Below are positions 33,930-44,636 of a stretch of 64,000 bases of DNA, piece after piece (the first letter of the stretch is position 1; every line of letters begins with the position of its first letter). The notes beneath the pieces are model-generated. The model was not told the origin of the DNA. It saw only the letters and a program-made list of their open reading frames with translations, and ran no database searches. The stretch is from Solea solea (taxonomy: Eukaryota > Chordata > Actinopteri > Pleuronectiformes > Soleidae), in NCBI RefSeq assembly GCF_958295425.1, contig NC_081153.1, forward strand, positions 3,746,888 through 3,810,887, read 5' to 3'. Both the position numbers and the translations under genes were made by a program.

Positions 33930-36032
33930 ATGTCTGTTGAGAATAGGCCACAGCTTTTTCATATAGGGCCACAAATGGCCCCCAGTTTCCTGACGGGGAT
34001 GTGTATCGATCGGGCATCTAGCACAGCTGCTACCACGAGGGCTGCTGGGGAAGTTTGTGGCTGTATGATAACTTGATTAGACTCTTGAAATTCTAAAAAA
34101 CACACCTACTGTCATCACTGTCTCTGTTTGAGCGATGTGTTCAATGTGTTTACTCTATGATTGCACAGCATGTGTGTGTACGTTGCAAAGCTGGGATGAT
34201 ATGTTTGAATTAATTGTATCACAACACAATGTGATTTATATATTCGGATTATGATTAACTGGGATTCTACAAGCACTCCGATTTGACAGTTTTCATAACT
34301 GATTTTTTCGGTAATCCGAAATGAAATGATACATTATTTCCAATATCTATGCACATCACACGTCAGTCAGTGAGACATTTATCTAAATGGAGTGGGGTTA
34401 CAGTGTTGCATAACACGTACGACACAATGTTTTCTTAATGAACGTCTACATGTGGCTGCTTCTGCTAATAATAAGATACATATAATGATTTGAATGTCTT
34501 TTCAAAACCCTGGATTGCAAACAACACTGGGAAACAGAACTGTTTGAGGTAAATTTTCAACTGTTTCTTCATCAAGCTACTAGAGTTATCAAATTCTTGG
34601 GGGGAAGAGATTTTTAAAATAGTTTTTTGCAGCCCTAATACATTGGCTTAAATCATTTCTAGCTGGGAGACTTACACAGCAGCTCGTTTTGATTAAAATC
34701 CTCCTGATTTCAGTTTCCCAGCAGAGGAGAGAGCGAGAGATGCACCGTCAGTCACAGCCTTCAATTCGGCTTCTTAGAAAATCTCATCACATCCCATCAC
34801 GTGTGAGCCGTGCCCTGTGCTGTGAAAACCTTATGAAACCCTCAGGGGATTTAGATTGGATTTTGTGGGTCGGCATCCATAATATGTTCTGTTAATTTTT
34901 AAATCAAAACCCCTAAAGAAATCTTCCTCTGTTTTACATCATGTTAAATCACAGTAAGATTTTAATAATTAGGAAAAACCCAAATCATGTTGTGATCAGT
35001 ATTTTTGTATCAATGTATAGAAGTGTAGAAACACTGTAATATTGCAGTGGATCAGAGGCTTTAAGTCTTTAATGTGTCCTGAGAGATGATTTGTGTTCTC
35101 ATATGTAAACAAGTGGCTGCATCATCTCCAATTACACCTGAACCTGGAGCTGTACATGTGTGAGCTGATCCGGATAGATGCCAACACCAAATCTGAACAG
35201 GGTCTGACACCAGAGCCCGTCTATGGTTTAGCCCTGGACCACTTTTTTCTGAGAAACAGAAGGTTCATTCATTTTGCATTTGCTAAACTGAAACAACACA
35301 TCTATTAGACACTTTTTTCTTCTTCTGGAGTTTAGCAAACACCGTAGGGGACCTTAACACTGATGTAGGATGTGCAGCAGGGGGTCCTCAGCTTCAGCCT
35401 CAGCACTAATGCAGGCCTTAAGGTGACTGGTGTTCATGCTAATATGAGACTACAATATATGAGCCACACTTAAAGTCATAGCTCTGTGTTTTGAAGTCTG
35501 GCAACTTAACTTTTTAAGTTAGTAGTGACTTTTATGTCGTTATCTCACTCTTTAAACATCCTTTTTGTAAACTGCTCGCTCTCTGCGCCGAGGTCCATTT
35601 AAGTAATACAGTGATTTTACATCTGGGCACACAGGAGTTGTTTTATCCACCGCTGCCTCCAATCAGTAAGTTAAGATGTGTGATTATGTAACGGCACCAT
35701 TGGAAATCCTTCATTTTGATTTACATAAGTGACATTAACTCTCCAAAAGGGACGGCGGTAAACAAGCACTAACTGCGTTGTTGAGGACTAAAATAACAGA
35801 TTTTTCTCTCCGCGCTTTTGTGCGAGATATCGAAGACTTAATTAGGTGTGGAGTTTATTTGCTGAGCCTTGAGTTGCTTAAAAAAAAATCAGGTTTGCCT
35901 TGTGTCCCCGTTGCTGCCCTAAGACAGGATAAACAAAGTGTTTATCAGCACTGAGCCCCTATGGTTTTACCTGATTTATAGTGTTTTTATATGACTAATT
36001 GGGGTCAGGGCACGAGCAGTAAAAGAGGATGG

Positions 36033-36034
<2 letters not shown>

Positions 36035-36071
<37 letters not shown>
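36035..36071. repeat. (GA)n microsatellite
   Basis: A 37-bp GA tract. Confidence 0.96.
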
Positions 36072-36072
<1 letters not shown>

Positions 36073-36312
36073 ACGAATGGAGGTCAGTTTGTTCTCTCCG
36101 CCCTGTTTACCATCTCTCACTGTCTCCAGCCAGCACTGCTAAATGTACACACAGACAGCTTGAACATGTGTTTAAGTGGGTGCACGCACGTGCGCGCGCC
36201 TGTTAAGCCGTTAAACACATTGTATATATTTATCCTCAGGGATGAATCCAGGGCATCCAACTGATGAGTCTTGGATTTAGCCTGATCAGTCTGGCTTTGG
36301 TGTGAGAGGGAT

Positions 36313-36328
36313 GGGGGGGGGGGGGGGG
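36313..36328. repeat. Poly(G) run of 16
   Basis: Sixteen G residues after GAGAGGGAT. Confidence 0.95.
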
Positions 36329-36453
36329 TGACAGAGGGGGAAGCTGGGGATGAGTCACTGTTATTCAGCCGGTGGCGAGCGGTTAAATGAATATATAAGT
36401 ATGTGGCCTAACCCTGTTGACACGACGTGGGTTTAATCTGCACAAGTAAACCA

Positions 36454-36456
36454 GCG

Positions 36457-36499
<43 letters not shown>

Positions 36500-36511
36500 A
36501 CACACACACAC
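36454..36511. repeat. (GC)n(CA)n alternating tract
   Basis: GCGCGCGCGCG passes directly into (CA)n with one GA interruption. It is purine-pyrimidine alternating over nearly 60 bp. Confidence 0.97.
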
Positions 36512-36984
36512 GAGATCCAAGGGAGAGAGAGTTAATCAAGTAAAATGCAGCCTCATCAGCGCAGAAGAAAAACATGCATGATGGAAACAAGCGTTCAGCT
36601 GCATGTAAACCTTCCCAGTGGCACATTGTGGATAATACAGTAGGTGAAGTGAATCTTCTGAGTCCTCTGTGACGGGCTCATTTTCACAGAAGCAGAGGTT
36701 ATTAGTTGGCCTCAGAGTGCAGGGGAGAGGTCAGCTAACTCGATTCTTTCTAATTCAATCAGCCCTTTGTTTAACATTAAAGGATTCTGTGTGTTATAAC
36801 CAGCATGGCCTTAAACAAACTCCCTGACCCTCACCACCCCACGTCTCCGTCATCTCTCATTTTCCCTTCTTCTCTTTCTCTTTGCCTCGGTTGTGATTCA
36901 GTGCACGCAGGGCTGCAGCAGTGAAACAATCATTTGCTTTATCAATTTGTAGACTCAAACTATTTTATTAAATGCTTATGTAAA

Positions 36985-36996
36985 GGGGGGGGGGGG
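36985..36996. repeat. Poly(G) run of 12
   Basis: Twelve G residues in AT-rich sequence. Confidence 0.95.
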
Positions 36997-37158
36997 ATTT
37001 TATGAATGGATTGTTACTCAAACACATATTAAAGAGTTTGTCAAAGAGTGATACGATTTCCTTTGGATTCGGCTGCAAATGAAAAGCACACAAACTGCAT
37101 TATATACTTGGTGTTCACCAGAGAGAGGAAGATACATCCAGCTGCTTTAAGAGAAATG

Positions 37159-37664
37159 CAGAGGTGGAAAGAGAACTGAAATATTCTACTCAAGTAAAAG
37201 TACCACTATTTTGAAAAAAGTTTACTTAAGTACAAGTAAAACTAAAGTAAAAAAAACTAGCTTCTTTAAAAAGCAATCCGAATAAAAGTTACTTAGTTAC
37301 TTTTTTAACAAGGCTGGAGTTCTTTCTTGTGTCGTGTAAGGACAAGGGAACACAGATCTCACATGAAATGTCATAAAACATGTAACACAATGTATCAGTC
37401 AAAAGGGGTCAAAGGTCACAGATGTTTTAATATTCTCACTCACTCAGGGACTTTAGTTAGGGCCAATTCCCCTGTCCTCATTGTTCACCTGTCAACATTC
37501 ATCTGTCCACAACATTCACCTGCCCTCTACGTTCACCTGTCCTCATCGCTAACCTGTCCACAACATTCACCTGTCCTCATAATTCACTGCCAAAGTTTGT
37601 TACACAAAAAACCTACTCAGTTACAGTAAGGTAAGTAAATGTAATTCATTACTTTCCACCTCTG
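37159..37664. mobile_element. hAT-type MITE (family C relative) with target duplication
   Basis: CAGAGGTGGAAAG at 37159-37171 is a perfect 13-bp inverted match to CTTTCCACCTCTG at 37652-37664. The 8 bp before it (GAGAAATG) and after it (GATAAATG) agree at 7 of 8 positions. CAG-starting ends with 8-bp target duplications are the mark of hAT elements. The inner flanks hold ACTCAAGTAAAAGTACCACT, GTTTACTTAAGTACAAG and TAAGTAAATGTAATTCATTA, as in the fish ACTTAAGTA MITEs. A 17-bp minisatellite sits inside. No transposase is encoded. Confidence 0.88.
37471..37590. repeat. 17-bp minisatellite, about 7 units
   Basis: Units such as CACCTGTCCTCATAATT and CACCTGTCCACAACATT repeat every 17 bp. One unit is slightly shorter (CACCTGTCAACATT). 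The array lies inside the hAT-type MITE. Confidence 0.88.
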
Positions 37665-37667
37665 GAT

Positions 37668-38365
37668 AAATGTAGGATTCAGTGTTTTTGACCAACTTTT
37701 TAGGATTAAAAGTTAATCTTATATTTCCATTTTTATCACCCGTGGCTGTGGCGGTGAAGCTGAATTGAAGATAAGTCTCCCCACTTAATGAAAGTCAAAA
37801 AAAAAGAAAAGAAAATATCTCTATAACATGCCAGTTGAAATTCAACACACAATCATTTAGTTCACATCTCCGTTGTACTAAAAAGAGTAAAAACACCTGT
37901 GAGTGCACGGTGACTCTTTAATGTCTTTAAGGCCTTTGAGTAGAAGAAACCAAACGCAGTCTCAGCTGTGGGGCTTTTGCCTGTAAATGATCTTAATTCC
38001 TGGGCCAAATGCACGAGCAGCACTTTTTTAATCTAGCACGCAGCTTGAATAATAATACCACAATACAATAATACAATATCATGAGTTCGTGTCAGGTTTG
38101 ACCATTGTGATGACGGAGCAGACTCTTATTTGCTGATGGAGAATTTGTTGTACATTCAAAAGCTCTCAAGCAACAATTAATTCCGTGGACCTTGAATTTA
38201 AATTGTTGTGTCTGCACTTTAGGAATGCAACCAAACTGCATTATATCAGCCAGTATTGTCTGTGTAAATGTAGCTAATAATCGCTTTGCACTTTCTCTCA
38301 GCATGTTTGTTTACGTGGAGTTCTGAAATCTAATTTGTCAAAGTCAGATTAACCCAGATGATGTG
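37668..38365. other. Unique sequence, no gene seen
   Basis: AT-rich sequence with an A run at 37798-37818. No motif was recognised. Confidence 0.5.
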
Positions 38366-38368
38366 GTC

Positions 38369-38406
38369 AACTGGACCCAAACTGGACCCAAACTGGACCC
38401 AAACTG
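38369..38406. repeat. 11-bp (ACTGGACCCAA)n tandem repeat
   Basis: Three perfect units and a partial fourth. Confidence 0.9.
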
Positions 38407-38787
38407 TCCTATAGGTGCTGTGCACATGTTCACCGGGGCTTTGACGTGGAATTAAAAGTAGAGGACGGAACAGAAGAGTGTGAGGAAAACAATGGCAAAA
38501 TCCAGCCTAGTGCATTTTGGACTGACACAACTCAAAGGTTTAAATATTTTAAAGACTCAGAATGGTGCTCAACATGTTTTGCCGTGTGATGTTGCCACTT
38601 GGCATAGCAGAGGCTAAATTGATTCTGGTTGTTCTATAGTAGAACAAGTGCAATAGTCCATTCTGCATGGAAATGTACTGACAGTGTGTCTATTCTGGGT
38701 CAGATCATGCTTCGCTCCTCACCTCTCTCCTCGTTTCCCTCCCTCACTCGCTACTCCAGCGCTGTTTATTTGTGTTTGCCTCTCCAG

Positions 38788-39178
38788 GAAGTTCGAACAA
38801 AATGCTGGCATGCCTCTCTTTCCTCCCCCACCTCTACCTTGCTCGTCCCAGCTGTTTCCTCTATCCTACCTCATTTTGCCTCAGCAGGACTCCCACATGT
38901 CTCCCCCTACAATACCCATCCATCAGTCCCAATCCCTAACCTGCGATTCCGCGGCAGGGGACGGCGTCGGTACAGGCCTCCGACAACTCTGCCCTGCCAG
39001 AACATCCATCCCACAATGCCCCTCATTTCCCTCCCAGCATGCTCTGCACTCCTCCACCCTGGCACCCTGGTGCTGTCGACTGGCTGGTTTCTGATTGGCC
39101 AGTGGCCACTGCATCCGCAGGGGAACAGCCTGGAATTTAACTACCAACCAACTGGCAGTTGTGCCATGTTTAAAGCAA
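38788..39178 (+). CDS. Candidate exon, unrecognised (weak)
   Basis: A frame open from 38629 to 39207 (192 codons) is bordered by a good acceptor-like site (pyrimidine-rich stretch ending TCTCCAG at 38787) and a donor-like site (CAA then GTATGT at 39179). The stretch is GC-richer than its surroundings. The protein has a basic cluster (FRGRGRRRYR near residues 107-116) and otherwise low complexity. I recognise no domain. A second frame is also open (38684-39094), and a C/T-rich sequence is naturally poor in stop codons, so this may well be chance. Confidence 0.15.
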
Positions 39179-39537
39179 GTATGTTTGCTCGTTTGAAGTT
39201 TTTATAGTTGCCAAGTCACTGGGGGTTTACGTGACCAGCTGTTAGAGCGCATGCAAAACTGTTTACATCTGTCACAGAGTGTGTGAATTCCAGGATGTTG
39301 GCGGAGCGCTGCCACCAACCTCAGAGACGGGAAACTTAACCCCCTCTCGAGCTTGTTACTTTGTCATTGCAGAGTCAGACTGAGCGAGGCCACAATCACT
39401 GCATGTGTGTCAGGAAAAAGCAGTGTGACCATTCACGCTGCATTAGCCTCTACAAGAGGTGTGACAACATTACACAACACACCTTTTTAACCACAGAAAC
39501 TGGTCATGGTGGTTATGAACATGCCTGTTTGGACATA

Positions 39538-39806
39538 TGCCACGTTTCCATCATGGTGCAGTTTAGTTTGGAATGGTAAAGCCCTTGGTCAGGCTTTGCG
39601 TTTCGACTGAGAACGGAACCTTTACTTGGTCAGCAGGCAACGACATAGCACGTGACACAATAGACAACAACACAGTTTATGGCTGTTTGTCTCAATAAGA
39701 CGTCAAAGGAGTGACGCTTTTCTGTCACCCAATCAGCTGACTGTCGTGGGTCTAGTTCCACCCATACCGTACCATTACTCTGGTACCCCAAGGGAAGGGT
39801 GACCTG
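39538..39806. mobile_element. MITE family A1, copy 2
   Basis: Starts CACGTTTCCATCATGGTGCA, then TTTGGAATGGTAAAGCCCTT and GGTCAGGCTT, in the same order as 350-738 through to CCATACCGTACCATTACTCT. The right end is shorter or lost compared with copy 1. Confidence 0.65.
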
Positions 39807-40343
39807 CTAGCTGCTGGTTCTTTGGTTGATAAATGTGGCTTTTTAAAATGTATTTCAGCGAACATACCATCAAGGTGCATTCTGACACACCTGTGGTTCC
39901 ATTCACACTAAAATGAGGGTCTATGTATAGGTCTGGCATCCCATGCATGTTTACATGTCTGCATGTGTTACGTGATGCCACGTTCTATTCCCCGTATCCA
40001 ACATATTGTCCTACCTAAAGCATGTTTGGTCAACATAGACGGTCACACACACACGTCATGTGGACCATAACAGACCTCAGTGTAGATGCTTAGATATGAA
40101 TTGACCTTTGTGCAAAAGTTGCATCTGAATCCTTGTGGTTGTGGAGGTGATGGGAGCTGCCACAATGGTGAATGAACTACAGATTTTACAGCATAAATCA
40201 AGCTACTGTTTCAAATGAACTAATATAAGCCAGACAATGTTCATGATCTAACACCAGCGCTCCACAGCTATTATTATTACTACCCCGACCATTAAAATGC
40301 TGATCAGTGAGCAAAAAAAGTACATTATCCCTACTGTCTTCTT

Positions 40344-40424
40344 TCACCTCTGCTGCGTCTGCTGAGCCTCATTATGCTAAGCTAGCAGGTCGATTGGGTT
40401 TGTGTGTGAAGGTGATGATTTCAC
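40344..40424 (+). repeat. Direct repeat, left copy
   Basis: TCACCTCTGCTGCGTCTGCT, GAGCCTCATTATG, TAAGCT, GGTCGATTG, GTGAAGGTGA and TTTCAC are found again at 40729-40826, 385 bp downstream. Confidence 0.8.
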
Positions 40425-40728
40425 CTCGTCCCTGTTAGCACAACGTTTTAGGTCAAAAAATAAGTTAATTGTGTCGAATTTCTACCGTTGTGATTATCAC
40501 GAGTGGAGATAATCATCTATATTTCACCAACATATAATCCTCACCCTCTTGGCAACCTTAGTGTGTCTTTGCGTTATTAAAAAACTGAAATATCCACCGT
40601 GATTATGATGTTAAAAACTTTTGCACAGTCTAATGGACGTAGAGAAACGACACCTTTCACACGTATATTAGTCCTCTGTAAGCCTCCCTGGCACTGTGTG
40701 TCATTCTCTTGGCAACCGGGATGCCGTT

Positions 40729-40826
40729 TCACCTCTGCTGCATCTGCTGAAGCCTCATTATGTTAAGCTCGCGGGTCGATTGCCTTTGAACCGCTGTCTG
40801 GGCTGTGAGTGAAGGTGAGGTTTCAC
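40729..40826 (+). repeat. Direct repeat, right copy
   Basis: Matches 40344-40424, with about 17-20 extra bases after GGTCGATTG. A second short shared phrase, CTCTTGGCAACC, occurs at 40547 and 40706, but at a different spacing. Confidence 0.8.
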
Positions 40827-41302
40827 AGTCGCTCTTAATTGGTCTCCGTTTCTGCCCCGTCGGAAACAATGCTGTGGGTCATTCGAGGGGAAGGAAAAAA
40901 GAGTTACGCATGGCTGTATGAATTATGGATGGTCGCTGGACGTTATGGATGCATAATACATGACGTCATGTGTGTGTAAAGTTGCTTTTTTGGAGGTTTG
41001 TTAGTGAAGGTAGGACAACAAACTATAATGCCGGCAAACAAGGTTCCATCATCTGGATAATCATGAACAGGAATTAGGAGTCTGTTGAAGATTCATACAC
41101 TTTATTTCAATTTAAAATAAATGTATCTGTCTGTGATGCAAAAGAACACTTAGTTACACAAGGTAAAGTGATTTCATAGTATTCATAGTATTTTAAAGCT
41201 GTTTTAGATTAGTTTCACATTACTGTAGATTGCAAAAAGGATTTTGAAGAGGTTAAAGATGACATTATTGTCCTGTGTCTATTCTGTAATTGGTCCATAA
41301 CC

Positions 41303-41862
41303 AGTCTTGTATAAAGTACTTGAAAGCGATACTTGAGTAAAAGTACAAGTATCTTAGCAGAAAATGACTTTGGTAGAAGTTAAAGTCACCTTTTAGAATA
41401 TTACTTGAGTAAATGTCTTAAAGTACCTGAAATTTACTGTACTTAAGTATCACAAGTAACTTTCTGATATAAAATGTACTTAAATATTAGAAGTAAAAGT
41501 ATTTAAACAAAGCGATTACAATTCTGAATATGACATTTATTGTGGCCGCTAGCTCACCGGTCGGCCGCTCAGCTGAGAGCTGAAACCCGGCGTCCGGAGT
41601 GAACCACAGAAACCCGCAGACCAGAGCCTTGGTGTCAAACACGGTAAACAGCGACCCACTGGTGTGTTTTAAGTCCACTCGGAGCCGAAATCTGCGGCTA
41701 ACAGCTGGTGCTGCTAAAAAATAGCGACAACAAACAGGCATCACGTCAGCAACTCAACTTTTATTTTGTAGTAACGAGTAACAAAGATGATTAAGGGAAA
41801 TGTATCAGACTAAAAGTACAAGTTGTCAGAAATATAAATAACAAAGTAAAGTACAGAGCAGG
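41303..41862. mobile_element. MITE family C (ACTTAAGTA type), copy 3
   Basis: The left half (41303-41510) is made of GATACTTGAGTAAAAGTACA, TTACTTGAGTAAATG, TTACTGTACTTAAGTATCAC and AGAAGTAAAAGTATTTAAAC. The right half (41760-41862) carries TTATTTTGTAGTAACGAGTA, GACTAAAAGTACAAG and AACAAAGTAAAGTACAGAGC. Between them lies GC-rich sequence (41530-41740) with CCGGTCGGCCGCTCAGCTG, without an obvious partner in the other copies. The ends are not sharp and no target duplication was found. Confidence 0.7.
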
Positions 41863-41864
41863 TT

Positions 41865-43535
41865 TGTGCACAAATGCAGGAGAAAATGTTTAAAATGAAC
41901 CATCAAAAATTAGAAAAAGACCAAAAACAGAACCAGACACACAGACATTCAAACACTACAGCCTTGAATTGAAGACATCAGTCTATATAAAGCACAAATG
42001 ACAACAGGTGTGGTGGAAAAAAGTATGATGTCAGTTGATCCCAAAAGCAAAAACAAAGGCCCCCTAACAGGATAGACCGGCCATGGGTGTCAACGAACGC
42101 ACCAGAGTCCACGTTGTTTGACGTACACTGAGTCTGCGTGCACCATCCTTTCAAACACATTCACACACAAAGTCACCCATTTCCCCCGCGGTGGATAACT
42201 GCACAACCCAGTGTTGTTCTTTCCATGACTGACTCTTCTGTCACTTTCACATTCTGTTGTTTCTTGGAAAACACTCTGTTGTCTTTGGATGAAAATAATG
42301 TGATGTAGACAGATGGTAGAAGACGATAGAGGCATTTTTATTAAAATACCTCTCTTTTTCAAGACTCAGTGGAAATTTCCTCCAGAGCCAAAGAAATGTC
42401 TTTATTTGGTAGTTGTTCCTCCCTTTTTTTTTGTCTTTCTTTTTCCATTTGCAAGCACAACAAAAACAGGATATCCCATCCTGTCTGTGTTATGGCTGTA
42501 CATGTGAATGCATGTGCCTCCGTGTTTGTGCTGCTTTCTGTCTCTCTGTGATGTAACTGTAGTCAGCAGTTGGCTGTTTGTTTGGCCTACTTTCTCTCTC
42601 TCTATCTGCTCTCATCATCTGGCAGAGGGGAGGAAAATCCCATGGTTCCCTGTGTGCGTAAGTGATGGGTGGGGATACAGGGTGTCACACCTGAGCCTGG
42701 TGATTAGTTGCAGTAACCCCCTGTAGACACACACACACAAACACGCACGCACACAAACACACCCAGCCAATCCCCAGGTTAATGACACTGACATGAAGGA
42801 TATTTGCTTCACCCCCCCCTTTCCTCGTTCCCTCCGAGATCATTAGGCAGTGTTGTGCGACCTGATTCATCTTCCCTTCTCCAACATGTGTCCACTGGCC
42901 CACGGTTCCACCAGATGTATGCCCTGCAGCTACAGTCTCGCTGCCATCTCTCACTGTGTGTGTGTGTGTCTGTGTTTTCTGGCACAAAAACCATGGTGTT
43001 TTTTTTTTCCATGCTGTTCCGAGGATAAGGAAACAGGGTCACCGTGAGAGTTGTGTGCAGAGGATTGCAGCCTCCTCCACCCATCCCATCTTTATACCCT
43101 CTGCTCGCCATCCCTGTCCCCTTTGGTTGCTCCAGGCTTCTGTCATTACTTTCAGAGGTCCAGGGAAGAGAGGACCTTGCTGGGGGAATACACCTCCTCC
43201 TTCCCTCCCTCACTCTTTCTCTCCTGAGGATTGAGAGAGTGAGAGAGTGTGTGAAGGAGAGATGGAAGGAGATGATGGGGCTTGGTGGGGTGTAAATGGG
43301 GTGAGATGACAGACTGGAGTCGGGAATTGGGAGGTGGATTATGGAGGCAAGAGACTTAACAGAAGTGGGGATGAGGATGGGGTGACGGTTGTCATGGAGA
43401 CAAGTCGCTGTGGAAACAGCCCTTTTTTTCCAGACAGGCTAGTAGGCAGAAAGGCACATGGGGGGGTTTGAGGGGGCTGACTGCTGAGTGTGTAAATATG
43501 AAAGGGGGTACGTGGGTATGAGACAGTAGCCACCG
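41865..43535. other. Unique sequence with simple repeats
   Basis: Holds a T run (42426-42433), a CT tract (42593-42604) and CA and TG tracts. The 134-codon minus-strand frame (42809-43213) has no domain. No gene can be supported. Confidence 0.45.
42726..42764. repeat. (CA)n microsatellite, imperfect
   Basis: CA repeats with AA and CG interruptions. Confidence 0.9.
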
Positions 43536-43536
43536 C

Positions 43537-43557
43537 ACCCACCCACCCACCCACACA

Positions 43558-43607
<50 letters not shown>
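43537..43607. repeat. Compound (ACCC)n(CA)n tract
   Basis: Four ACCC units, then CA repeats with one extra C, about 70 bp. Confidence 0.96.
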
Positions 43608-43609
<2 letters not shown>

Positions 43610-43815
43610 CATCTACTTTTCCGTATATGGACGAATAGTGAACATTAGAAATGGATCAGGGTCTAAAAAGCTGCAGATTTCTGCAGAGGACACAAAAAGA
43701 GACGCAAACAGGAAAATAAGCACCCATATTTACTGATATGTTGGTTTAATATTTTACTGACACACATAATTAACTTCACACACAAGCTGAATTAGTTTTT
43801 TTCAGCTTTAGGTTT

Positions 43816-43843
43816 TGTGTGTGTGTGTGTGTGTGTGTGCGTG

Positions 43844-43875
<32 letters not shown>

Positions 43876-43880
43876 TGTGT
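43816..43880. repeat. Compound (TG)n(TGCG)n tract
   Basis: TG repeats pass into about ten TGCG-type units. It is alternating purine-pyrimidine throughout. Confidence 0.97.
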
Positions 43881-44145
43881 CGTCATGGCAAAAACGTCTC
43901 TGAGACACACCCACTGCGCTGTAGCAGGAACCAGCAGCAGGGATGCAGTCATGAGTGCATGGACACATAGGTGTTTACTGCAAATGCATGACACTGTTTA
44001 AGCATGGGTGTGGCCCCCGTCCTGAATCTGTCATTATTTACCGACGACTATTGTGTTCTCACATGTTGAAACTTAAACATGACGTGCCTTACAGAAGGTG
44101 TGTGTGTGTGTGTTCGTTCACCGTTACACCAGCAAATACATACGT

Positions 44146-44172
44146 CACTTTTCCATACGTCACTTTTCCATT
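44146..44172. repeat. 15-bp direct repeat
   Basis: ACGTCACTTTTCCAT occurs twice in tandem, at the left border of the next MITE. Confidence 0.85.
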
Positions 44173-44575
44173 ATAGAGTTTATTTTATTATAGAGCACGG
44201 CCCTGGTTTTTTTTGCTATTCCATTAGCGATAGCACCTGGTACTTGGTACTTGTTTTTGAGCTGATAATTAAATGTGATGTCAACAGACTGCTGTCCACT
44301 GACTGATCAGAGAGTGTCGTCACTGGAAGGAGTCACGAGTGCGGCGTCCGATACAGGAATCAACAATCAAGAGCCAAACTGTAGATGAGTTAAAAATTCT
44401 GAAAACATGTTAGACTCCAACATTTGGCAGAGGAAACGTGTACAATCTCAATATTTAACAGAGGAGTCCGAATCACAACCTCCTTCTGCTGTATTTTGTG
44501 ACATCACGGCAGTTTCTTGAAGCCGTGCTATGAGGAGAGCCGAATCGTGCTAGAACTGTCTAATGAAAAAGCAGA
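44165..44575. mobile_element. MITE family A2, copy 2
   Basis: Shares with 15083-15330 the order TAGCACCTGGTACTTGGTAC, GAATCAACAATCAAG, GCCAAACTGTAGATGAGTTA and CAATCTCAATATTTAACAGA, then CTGCTGTATTT. It lacks the nested element present in the copy at 14721. The terminal sequence is poorly kept. Confidence 0.65.
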
Positions 44576-44612
44576 AGTGGAGGTGTGCTGTGTCTCCTGC
44601 AGGACTCTCCTC

Positions 44613-44636
44613 TGTGTGTGTGTGTGTGTGTGTGCG
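44613..44636. repeat. (TG)n microsatellite
   Basis: A TG tract ending in CGC. Confidence 0.93.

Larger units (their letters stand above)
32300..37155. other. Unique sequence with scattered simple repeats
   Basis: No host exon was recognised. T and A runs lie at 32620-32632 and 32681-32696, and the microsatellites are listed separately. Text at 33930-34065 is of higher complexity and might be conserved. The ORF at 35093-35308 is open but has no motif I can name. Confidence 0.4.
39810..41300. other. Unique sequence with one diverged duplication
   Basis: No gene was recognised. The direct repeat pair at 40344 and 40729 is listed separately. Confidence 0.45.

Noticed and set aside
35093..35308. 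71-codon frame (contains CELIRIDANTKSEQGL)
   Set aside because: It reads like a protein at first sight, but no family motif, splice borders or second exon can be supported.
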